DNA of 64,000 nucleotides from the NCBI GenBank assembly GCA_020736575.1, contig JAGPYM010000014.1, positions 186,001 to 250,000 on the forward strand. The letters run 5' to 3'. A program made the position numbers and the translations under genes. Numbering within the stretch: position 1 is the first letter of the stretch; each line of letters starts with the position of its first letter. The DNA comes from Thelonectria olida (taxonomy: Eukaryota > Ascomycota > Sordariomycetes > Hypocreales > Nectriaceae). The notes under the pieces are model-generated. The model saw only the letters and a program-made list of their open reading frames with translations, ran no database searches and was not told the origin of the DNA. Below, in pieces: positions 46,616 to 55,103 of this stretch.

Positions 46616-46634
46616 CATCGGAGAGGCTCCGATG
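46616..46634. promoter_or_regulatory. Inverted repeat CATCGGAG-AGG-CTCCGATG
   Basis: Perfect 8-bp arms, 229 bp upstream of the transporter ATG. Its core, TCGGA-N5-TCCGA, differs from the palindromes at 43107 and 47304 by one spacer base. Confidence 0.5.
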
Positions 46635-47303
46635 GCCGGTCGAGCAGAGGAGGGTTGAGTCAGTTCATATTGATACCATGCTGTCGGAGTTTCCGGCAGC
46701 GGTTGACCTCTCGTAGTGCGATGAACTGGAAGAGTGTTTATGGCGTACATGTAGCATCACAGGATGGTCCAGGTAGGCTGTAAAGGAGCTTCTAGGATTA
46801 TCAGTTCGTCTGTTAATAGTTTCTAGACAATTAATTCAACTCTCACGGCTTCGTCTTGTCGACTTGGTACCATGTGATCATGTGACAAGTGACAGACACC
46901 TCTCAACACCAAAAGGAGGGCTTAGGGTAAGTCATGCATCGAATGAGCAGAGAGGCATTTCTAACCGTCGCGGTCCAATCAAGGACTAGTACTAAGTCGC
47001 ATATAATTATTCAAGGGCCTTGGGGTAAACGTGAAAATTATGCATTATGGCTTTTCATTGTGTTCATGGTATTGAAGTTCTAGTTGGAACACCACTGTGC
47101 CCCCCAATGTGTCATTTGAAAACACCAGTTGGGGAACTATGCGATTGTTCCATCCACGTTGACTTCGGCCTCATAGTGGCAAATCAAAACTTCTTGTGTA
47201 CCACAGAAATTGAATTAAGTTCAATGCATTAGAATCTCGTGATAGGGATGTACTGGCAATTGGTGCGTGCCGTGTCGACCAAGTTGGATCATCGTTATCC
47301 GTC

Positions 47304-47317
47304 TCGGATGCATCCGA
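47304..47317. promoter_or_regulatory. 14-bp palindrome TCGGATGCATCCGA (second copy)
   Basis: Identical to 43107-43120, 217 bp upstream of the PrpF-type ATG. Confidence 0.7.
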
Positions 47318-47533
47318 AACCCCCTGCGCGTCAAGCCACTGATCAGGTGATTCCCTGAGCACCGGACGGTTGTCTCCGAAACCCAACCTTGTCATTCGGA
47401 TCACACATTATTATTTGTTGGAACTCTTCGAGGCTCGCATACTATATTGGACGAACTCGTGCGGCGTCGTTTATACTTACAAACTAATAAATCTTGAATA
47501 GCATCGAATTCAGGTCTGACTAGCTCTATCACC

Positions 47534-48781
47534 ATGTCTGCGCGAGTCCTCCACACTCGACTGGCCCGGAGTGCACGTATGAGAATGTCCAGGCCTCAAC
47601 TGTCCTCTGTTGTGCAACAGTCTAGGCCATGTCTCGGCCACACGCATAGGATTCGTTCAATCGACGGTTCTTGCACGATTTCCAGCATCGCGTCCAAGCA
47701 GAACAGCCTCACTGCCGCTTATTATCGCGGAGGCACTTCAAGAGCCATCTTCTTCAACAAGAAGGATCTTCCATTAGATCGTTCAAAATGGGACACCATC
47801 TTCCTCGGGTGTATTGGCAGTCCAGATACATACGGGCGACAGCTTGATGGTCTCGGTGGCGGTATCTCGAGTCTTTCCAAAGTCTGCGTCGTCAACAAAA
47901 GCGAACGTCCTGATGCTGATGTGGACTATACGTTCATTTCACTGGGCATCAAAAACACAAATGTCGACCTCTCTAGCAACTGCGGCAACATGTCTGCGGC
48001 CGTTGGGCCGTATGCGGTCGACGCTGGTCTTGTGACGGTCCCGCCAGGCGCCGAGGACGTGGCGGTCCGCATCAACAACACCAATACGGGAAAGATTATC
48101 GAAGCGCGATTTCCAGTGGTGGATGGCGAGGCGTCATCATACGGAGATTTCAGCATCGACGGGGTCGCTGACACAGCTGCTAAGATCGAGCTTCGGTTTC
48201 TCGACCCGGCTGGCTCCCGAACTGGGAAGCTCTTCCCTACGGGCGCCGTGGCGGAGGAGATCGAGGGTGTCAAGGTGACTTGCATTGATGCAGGAAACCC
48301 GTGCTGTTTTGTGCGGGCGGCAGATCTTGGGGTCGATGGCGGTCTTACTCCTCAGCAAATTGAAGACCATCCGACCCTTTGCAACAACCTGGAGAAGATC
48401 CGTCGCCAGGCCGCAATCAGAATGGGACTAGCTAAGACGGAAGACTCTGTACCTGGAAGCGTGCCAAAGATTGGGTTCGTCTCTCCTCCAACTGATGAGA
48501 CGCGAGACACCGTGGTAATCAGGGCCATGTCAGTCGGACAACCGCACAAGGCAATCCCAGTCACTGTCGCACTGGCTGCAGCTTCAGCCGCAAATGTTCG
48601 AGGAAGCGTGATTGCGGAGTGTCTTGACGGCGGATCTCTTGAGGGCTCGGAAGCGACTATTCATCATGCCAGCGGGAAGCTGGTTGTGGCAGCGGACTTT
48701 GACGATGCTGGTTCATTGACATCTGCGACGGTGTTTAGGACAGCAAGGAGGCTCATGGAAGGAAAGGTGTTCTGGAAGTAG
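47534..48781 (+). CDS. PrpF-family isomerase/tautomerase (oxalomesaconate- or aconitate-type), probably mitochondrial
   Basis: Intronless, 415 residues. The first 45 residues have at least eight Arg and almost no acid (RLARSARMRMSRP), a mitochondrial-leader pattern. The PrpF fold follows: YYRGGTSRAIFF, LDGLGGGISSLSKVCVV with the conserved Lys, and SSNCGNMSAAVGPYAV with the catalytic Cys. The second half repeats the diaminopimelate-epimerase-like topology (GNPCCFVRAADLG). Family members isomerise 2-methylaconitate, aconitate or 4-oxalomesaconate. Beside an amidohydrolase the tautomerase role fits; with a mitochondrial leader and an aconitase paralogue 10 kb away, an aconitate role is also possible. 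Confidence 0.88.
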   Translation: MSARVLHTRLARSARMRMSRPQLSSVVQQSRPCLGHTHRIRSIDGSCTISSIASKQNSLTAAYYRGGTSRAIFFNKKDLPLDRSKWDTIFLGCIGSPDTYGRQLDGLGGGISSLSKVCVVNKSERPDADVDYTFISLGIKNTNVDLSSNCGNMSAAVGPYAVDAGLVTVPPGAEDVAVRINNTNTGKIIEARFPVVDGEASSYGDFSIDGVADTAAKIELRFLDPAGSRTGKLFPTGAVAEEIEGVKVTCIDAGNPCCFVRAADLGVDGGLTPQQIEDHPTLCNNLEKIRRQAAIRMGLAKTEDSVPGSVPKIGFVSPPTDETRDTVVIRAMSVGQPHKAIPVTVALAAASAANVRGSVIAECLDGGSLEGSEATIHHASGKLVVAADFDDAGSLTSATVFRTARRLMEGKVFWK

Positions 48782-49233
48782 TGTACAGCGATGAGGAAAC
48801 ATATGAATTGAATATATATCAATATTTATCAAGATGCGACGAAATACTAATTGATATATACTGTTATATGCGATGAATCTGGATGCTTGCGGCTCTGGCA
48901 TATAGATATGACCACTTGCTTCTTTTACAAAGGCTAGCTTAAGCTAGCTTTAGTACTATCTTAAGCTACTTACTTTAAATATATTATTTAAAAGGGGTAG
49001 GGGGAGGTAAAAAAAGGGTATATATTAATTTAAAAAGTATTTTATTTTTAATTTAAATAAGTTTAACACTTTATATTAATTTCTTTTTTATAAAATTCTC
49101 TTTTTATAATTGCGCAAAAGGGAAGGCCGCGCAGAAAGGTGGGCCGCTACTCTAACAGTTCTTCCTCACCACCCAGATTTTAACGCTGACTCATTCCACG
49201 GCGTTTCTCACTCCTTATTCACCAACATGAGCT
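48782..49233. other. Intergenic with AT-rich relic
   Basis: Between the PrpF gene and the fused nuclease gene. It consists largely of the AT-rich tract listed next. Confidence 0.5.
48935..49117. repeat. AT-rich, RIP-like sequence relic
   Basis: About 180 bp of extreme A/T content with repeated CTTAAGCTA/TAGCTTTAG words and long TTTAAA/TATATTAATTT runs, abruptly bounded by normal-composition DNA. This is how repeat-induced point-mutated transposon fragments look in related fungi. No coding trace remains. Confidence 0.55.
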
Positions 49234-52200
49234 ATGCGAGGGCCCTCAGCCAGCAAAGTGCGATGGCTGCTCTTCAGCGACCTTCACTTCAAGCACCGTG
49301 ACTTGGACCGGGTGCGGCAGACGGCGCAGTGGATCGTGTCGGAGGCGGAGCGACACCAGGTCGGGCGGGTGGTGGTGTGCGGCGATTTGCTGACGAGCCG
49401 TACCATGCAGCCGGCCCATGTGCTATCTGCTTGTTACCGCTTCATCGGCCAGCTCAGCGACGTCGTGCCACGAGTAAACGTCGTGCTCGGCAACCATGAC
49501 CTCGCCTACCGTCGCGACTACCAGACCACGGCTCTTGACGCCCTCAACATCGGGCGCCTGGCCCCGTATGTGTCGTTGCACACTGACGTCGCCCATCATG
49601 AGTGGGATGGCCGGCGCGTCTTGCTGCTGCCGTTTCGCGAGGAGCAGAATGAGCTAACCGAGGCCGTGGCTGCTTTGGATCCCCTCGAGGCGAGCAAGAC
49701 GGTTGCCTTTGCCCATCTCGCCCTCAACAAGGCCGTCACACAGCGGTATGTGGTTGATGCAGGCGCCGACAAGCCTCGCGCAGCAAACTCCATAACGCAC
49801 CGCGGTTTCACGGGCCCCAATCGGTTTGCCTCGCTTGCCCGAACGTTTACAGGGCATTTTCACAGTCACCAGACCATCCTCCAAGAGCAATCTGACAGCA
49901 ACGTGGTCGACCTGAAGGGAAGCATCACGTATCTGGGCTCTCCCTTGCAGCTGAGCTGGGCCGACCTATACGACGAGCAGCGAGGCGTCGTGTTATTAGA
50001 TCCGGAAACGCTCGAGCACGAAATGCTCGTCAACCCGCATGCTGTCGGCTACACAACAGCTGACTTACGGCAAGTTCTCGACGGCCAGGTTGATGAGGGT
50101 GCTGTGATGGACAAGCATGTCATGCTCCTCAGTGACCTTACCCATCTCAAGTATGTCACGGCTCGTGACAAGCTCCTCTCACTAGGCGTGCGCAGCGTAC
50201 GGAACTGGACTCCCATGGGCTTTGCCTTGCAAGGCGACCGCCCATCATTCGGCGGTCTCGGTGCATCGGTGCCAGCGAGCGATGCCGCTGTCCAGACGTT
50301 GGAGGAGCCCGTCAAAGATGTGGCAGGTTCAAGCACAAGGAGCGACAGCGTTTCGGATTCTGAACCTGGCACCGAACCTCCGGCTGAAAAGCTCGATCTC
50401 GCCGCGGAAGCTCGCGAATATGTCGAGTCGCTGGAGCTGGACGAGTCTCTTCTCTTTCGACGAGACGAGTTGGTGCGGGTTGGCCAGCGAATGATTCAAG
50501 TATCTCGCGAGATTGCAGAGCAGGATGAAGAGGCCAAGGTTAACCACCAAGATTTCCTTGACAAGTCATCCCAAGCTGTCGGCACAAGGACCACCACAGA
50601 GCTGGTAGGGCCCTCTACCCACGTCTTTGTCGCTGAGCCGCGCACACTCACAATCACCAACTTCCTTGGCGTGAAAAGCACCATCACCATCGACTTTCGA
50701 CATGACTTTCCACGCGGACTGACATTCCTGATCGGCGACAATGGCTCCGGTAAGAGCACGCTCGTCGAGGCCATGGTTTGGTGCCAGTTCGGGCGGTGCA
50801 TTCGAAGCGGGCTGGCGGTCAACGATGTCGTCAACGAGGATGTGGGCAAGAACTGCTCCGTCACGCTTGAGTTTGCCAACGGGTACGCCATCAAACGGTA
50901 TCGTAAACACAAGAGCCACAGCAACCGCGTCGTCATCTCGTTGCATGGCGAGCCGCAGCCACATTTGGAGCACCCGGACGCGCGCACGACGCAGGCGGCC
51001 ATCGATGAGCTGCTTGGGACCGATTACGAGACTTACGTCAGGACGGTCGTGTTGAGTCACGAGAGTGCAGCAGGATTTCTCAACTCGACGCCAACGCAGC
51101 GGCGCGACCTGATCGAGACATCACTCGGGCTGTCCATGTTGGACCACTGCGGGCAGGTATCGAGACTGCTGCTCAAGGACGTTGACAACAACGTAGATGA
51201 GGTGAAGGGTAAACTGGATGGCTTGCTCCGGATGATCGAGTACATTGAACGACGGCTCGAAGATTTGAACCAGGCACGCAAACGCTGTGAAGAGGGGGCG
51301 GAGGAGGCTGTCGCATATTTGGAGGCTGTTATTCAAAACCATGCAGCTACCAGATTACGAATCAAGGGCCAAAAGCCTCCTGACGGAGAGCACATACAAT
51401 TTCAGCACGAGGGCCCCGAGACTGATACAGATGTTGCAGATCGCGAACACCAAATCTCGGTCTCAAGCAAGGGTGGCCAGGGATTACAGAGCCCCGCCGG
51501 GTACGCTGAGCTGACCAAAGGCTTTCGCGTTGAGATTTCGACATTGCAGGATCAAATCTACCATGAAAAGGAGAATTTGAAACAGCTGGAGAGCTCGTTT
51601 TCTCGAATAAAGGAGCAGAAAAATACCGAGTCGACGTCATGGCTTGGCCGACTTCAGCAAGAACTCAGTCAAAGGCTTGAAGATACGGCGGCGGCTCGCC
51701 CTGTAGGCCTTAGCAAGCTCTTTCACTCCGTAAAGACCTCCGACCTCTCTTTGCGATTGGCAATCGTTAGGGGTCTTTTGCGTATATTCGGGATTCCAAG
51801 GGACGCCCAAGCTCACGGCCAAGAAGTAGCTACCAACAATGTCCTCAAAAATATCGAGAGTAGCAGGTCACGTCTGGTCACGATCAAGGAACAGATAGCG
51901 CGGGCTATCCAGGCTCAAGAAGCATGCGAAACCCTACAACAGGAGGTCACGCTCAAGCGGCGTGAAGCTACTACCTACACTCACTTTATAGAAACAGAGC
52001 AGTCATCTTTGCAGTCACGACGCTTGGAACATGACACGCTGGCCAACAAACTTGAAGAGCTCGCTGCTGATCGCGAGCTCTTTGTCTTTTGGTCCTCGGC
52101 CATGGCGAAGCGCATCCGTCGCTCCTCTTCCTCTTCAACTAAGTCCGCAGCGAAAGTAACGACCAACTTCCGCGAGCACATCCTCGTAAAGTCGTTGTCG

Positions 52201-52734
52201 GAGCTCAACTCGCTCCTCGCGCAGGTACTTACGGTGCTGTACGATGACACGCGCCACGCACGTGGCATGGCCACGGGGATGCTGCGTTCGCTTTTCGACT
52301 CGGAGTCTAGCGACGCCATGATTAATGCACCATTCTCCTCGGGGTCCGTTCTCGATCGGTCACTTGCTGTCAACCCGTCGCTCGCCTATGGGAAACGCTC
52401 CGGGGGCGAGCGTAAGCGCGTCGATCTGGCTCTCTTCTTCGCACTGCTGCAGCTGGGGCTGGCTCGGAGTCCGCACCGTGCTCATTACGTACTCGTTGAC
52501 GAGGCGTTTGACAGTCTGGACGAGGCAGGTCAGGCGGCTGTAGTCCGGTGGTGCGAGGTCATGTCGCAGACGCTGGCCGGCCGGATCGTGGTGATCACGC
52601 ACAGCCGATACTTGGTTGAGCGAGATCCGGAAAAAGACGCGAGCCAGATCTTGTTTGTGAGGGCAAGGATGGGACGGGATGGTACGGAGCTGGTTGTCGA
52701 TGGACGGAGAATTGGTGTTCAAGAGGAGGCTTAA
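49234..52734 (+). CDS. Single-chain SbcD/Mre11 phosphoesterase - SbcC/Rad50 ATPase fusion
   Basis: Intronless, 1166 residues, ATG at 49234. N-terminal metallophosphoesterase: DLH (16-18), GD (50-51), GNHD (86-89), His161 in AFAH, and GHFHSH (207-212), all expected metal ligands. A low-complexity linker (about 340-400) leads to an ABC-type ATPase. Walker A is GDNGSGKST (501-509); then TVVLSHESAAGFLNSTPTQRR, coiled coil (about 640-970), signature SGGERKR (1056-1062) and Walker B VLVDEAFDSLDE (D1089, E1090). In canonical systems these are two proteins; Rad50 is about 1300 residues with a CxxC zinc hook, which I do not see here. It is likely a DNA-end nuclease. It lies beside an AT-rich relic, and its lack of introns is unlike most neighbours. 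Confidence 0.92.
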   Translation: MRGPSASKVRWLLFSDLHFKHRDLDRVRQTAQWIVSEAERHQVGRVVVCGDLLTSRTMQPAHVLSACYRFIGQLSDVVPRVNVVLGNHDLAYRRDYQTTALDALNIGRLAPYVSLHTDVAHHEWDGRRVLLLPFREEQNELTEAVAALDPLEASKTVAFAHLALNKAVTQRYVVDAGADKPRAANSITHRGFTGPNRFASLARTFTGHFHSHQTILQEQSDSNVVDLKGSITYLGSPLQLSWADLYDEQRGVVLLDPETLEHEMLVNPHAVGYTTADLRQVLDGQVDEGAVMDKHVMLLSDLTHLKYVTARDKLLSLGVRSVRNWTPMGFALQGDRPSFGGLGASVPASDAAVQTLEEPVKDVAGSSTRSDSVSDSEPGTEPPAEKLDLAAEAREYVESLELDESLLFRRDELVRVGQRMIQVSREIAEQDEEAKVNHQDFLDKSSQAVGTRTTTELVGPSTHVFVAEPRTLTITNFLGVKSTITIDFRHDFPRGLTFLIGDNGSGKSTLVEAMVWCQFGRCIRSGLAVNDVVNEDVGKNCSVTLEFANGYAIKRYRKHKSHSNRVVISLHGEPQPHLEHPDARTTQAAIDELLGTDYETYVRTVVLSHESAAGFLNSTPTQRRDLIETSLGLSMLDHCGQVSRLLLKDVDNNVDEVKGKLDGLLRMIEYIERRLEDLNQARKRCEEGAEEAVAYLEAVIQNHAATRLRIKGQKPPDGEHIQFQHEGPETDTDVADREHQISVSSKGGQGLQSPAGYAELTKGFRVEISTLQDQIYHEKENLKQLESSFSRIKEQKNTESTSWLGRLQQELSQRLEDTAAARPVGLSKLFHSVKTSDLSLRLAIVRGLLRIFGIPRDAQAHGQEVATNNVLKNIESSRSRLVTIKEQIARAIQAQEACETLQQEVTLKRREATTYTHFIETEQSSLQSRRLEHDTLANKLEELAADRELFVFWSSAMAKRIRRSSSSSTKSAAKVTTNFREHILVKSLSELNSLLAQVLTVLYDDTRHARGMATGMLRSLFDSESSDAMINAPFSSGSVLDRSLAVNPSLAYGKRSGGERKRVDLALFFALLQLGLARSPHRAHYVLVDEAFDSLDEAGQAAVVRWCEVMSQTLAGRIVVITHSRYLVERDPEKDASQILFVRARMGRDGTELVVDGRRIGVQEEA

Positions 52735-54216
52735 GACGCTCGAGGAGGATTACCACCCGATTTGCCACTACAGTAAAGAGACTAGTCAACGAACTGTCAT
52801 CTGCAGGCGTGTACAAGGTAGATGACACGCACGTGGATAAGCTTGGTTGATACATTTATAATTATCCTCGGAGCCAGGTCAATCTCAACATGAGCTCATA
52901 TGTTGCGAGACAGATCTGTTAGTGGTGCACGCTGGTTGTTGCACCCGCAGCCTTGATGCCGTCGCTTGGATGGTTGACTCATAGTGGGCCAAATACCTGG
53001 TAGACATTCGCAAATATACGAATATCATATAATCATAATATATATGACCTGTTTGCCCATGCATTTCTCTCCACCTTCAACCCGAAAACTGATGCCTATT
53101 TGTAACGCAACAAGAGACTATATCCCCCCGCTGGGCCGTCGCGGTACCGGCATATATCGACAGCGAACAGGACGCGATCATGTTTCCTAGCCGTAGAAAA
53201 TGCCCTTAAAAATATTCGAGGACAGAGAAAAGCGTCGTTTGCCATAGCATGGACGACACAGTCACGACTGTCATTGTGGCTGTTCTGGAGAATGTGATGA
53301 ATGTTGGAGGGGAAAAGTCGGGATGATGGGATTTTGTATCCGGTTTTGAGAAGACCTTGATAAAAAAAAAGGAGAGACATCTACTGATAAGAAACCGCTC
53401 ATGAGAACAAGGGATTAGGGTCCGGATTTTCGAACACGCGACCCTCAGCTTATGAGACCTTGTACAAAGAATACACAGAGTGGTAGGCTGGTCTTGGGTG
53501 AATCCTTCAGCTGGGGGAAGATAGATTCGGGTCGAGCTATGGCATGCGAAACTGACGAAATCGAGGATTTTGCAGCCATTAGAGATGTATGATAAAATCA
53601 AGGCCAAGTTTACATGGCCCCGGAGCGCTTATTTCTCACTCCCCAAAAGGCAAACAATTCGTGCTCACGTCGGATCTGGCCAAACTTGCGAGCCCCAGGA
53701 GAAGGAAGGAGGTGAATCCTAAATGGTCTCATAACCCACACAAGAGAAATAACGCAGCAATTAATGAACTGGAATGCAGTGTGTAAGATTGTTTCCCCAT
53801 TTCAACACAAGTTTGGGGATGCTTGCTGGACAGTTGGGTAGGGCATACTCCAAACAGGTTAAGGCAATGATTTTGGCCCCCAACGACAATCACAGACGAA
53901 TACCGGGAGAGCACGAAGCGCTGCAGACGACTGAGACAAGCAGAGAAGTGATAGTTGAGCCCAAGGCGTATTTCTGAGCACCAAGGGGGGAGACATTCCT
54001 GCGGCGAAGACCTTTCAGCTTTGCCCCCCTAAAGCACCTAAAGCACGATGACGGGGTAGTCGGTTCTTGGCGCTGCGGCCTGACAGAATGGATGACTCCA
54101 AACACATGCCCTGTTGACTGAGAATGTCGGCTCACTGCAGTTAATATACCCTTGCGAATCTTTCTGCTCTTTCCTAAACATCTTCCTCTAAACTCTTGGA
54201 GGGATCAATCGACAAC
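52735..54216. other. Intergenic, about 1.5 kb
   Basis: The longest gene-poor stretch. A 133-codon frame on the minus strand (53206-53607) has no recognisable features and I do not call it. There is a T/A homopolymer near 53360. Confidence 0.5.
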
Positions 54217-54933
54217 ATGTCCCGCAACCTCTCCGTCATTGACTACTTTGGCTTTGCATGCCCCGACGGCGGTGACTTCTACTCTGCGAAGGCGCTTGGA
54301 AGGAGTTCTTCGGCTGCTGCAAGTCCGACGCTTGCGCTGGTGATGTGGGAGAATGTCCCCAAAAGGATATCCGCGCGTCGACTTTCGATCGTGACCATTA
54401 CGAGGGAATCTCTTCACGAGATTGCGACATTGCATCATCAGACGACTCTGCAAAATTTTTGTACACGTGCGTGTAAACTGAGCCATCCTTTGTTGGGTGT
54501 TGCAAAGAGAATGCGTGTTCAAACGAGGGCGGATGTCCGCGACGCAATCTTTCCGCAGGGATACTTACCAGCGTGACGTCAAACCGTGAACAGCTCCTCA
54601 GCCTGAATGGTACTCTAGAATCTTCTACCTCAGCCACCATACAAACATCCGTGTCTAAGCCAACAGCTTCAGTCGACCCTGATGACGGCCTAGGAACTGA
54701 TTGGAGACCTTTCAGCACAGCGGAAGCGGTGGGCATTTCCATTGGAGTAACCCTGGTTGGCCTGATTCTCGTCGGACTTCTTGTTAAAGTTGTCTTGGCT
54801 TCCAAAAAGAGGCATCGGTAGGTCTAATATCTATCATCGCTAACATTTAGATCAGAATTTACAATGCTGATACCCATCTCGCAAGTTTTACTTTAGTCGC
54901 AGCTCATCCAAGCCCTTCTCACCTTCAAAGTGA
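54217..54933 (+). pseudogene. Broken cysteine-rich, single-TM surface protein (copy B)
   Basis: The ATG at 54217 opens MSRNLSVIDYFGFACPDGGDFY. The Cys-rich unit then continues only in another frame from about 54282 (CEGAWKEFFGCCKSDACAG), so one base is missing or two are extra there. That frame meets a TAA at 54474-54476, followed by a second unit (FVGCCKENACSNEGGCP), a linker, a TM helix (AVGISIGVTLVGLILVGLLV) and a basic tail, probably ending near 54933 after an intron at about 54820. Same family and order as copy A at 37886. Sequencing error cannot be excluded for the frameshift. Function lost is the simplest reading. Confidence 0.72.
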
Positions 54934-55103
54934 GGAAGGACAATCCGATGAGCCGGTTTCGAGGAAGCATCCGCCTGAAGCCAGTCCGGCAAGAATTCAT
55001 GTAGACTCTAGTGTCGCTCCGGAATCTTCGTCCGACATGCTGACCGGGGTTCCAACCCAATGGCACGGGGGTTCTAAGGGAGTTACATGCTAGAGGGCTC
55101 TCA

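Larger units (their letters stand above)
46388..47533. promoter_or_regulatory. Divergent promoter region, transporter / PrpF gene, 1.15 kb
   Basis: Contains the inverted repeat at 46616 on the transporter side and the exact 14-bp palindrome at 47304 on the PrpF side. No other gene seen. Confidence 0.55.

Noticed and set aside
49234..52734. Calling the fused gene simply RAD50 or MRE11
   Set aside because: Both catalytic halves are present in one chain, and the coiled coil is short without a zinc hook; it is not the housekeeping protein.
53206..53607. 133-codon frame on the minus strand in the long intergenic gap
   Set aside because: No recognisable motif, signal or membrane segment; several short frames overlap it.
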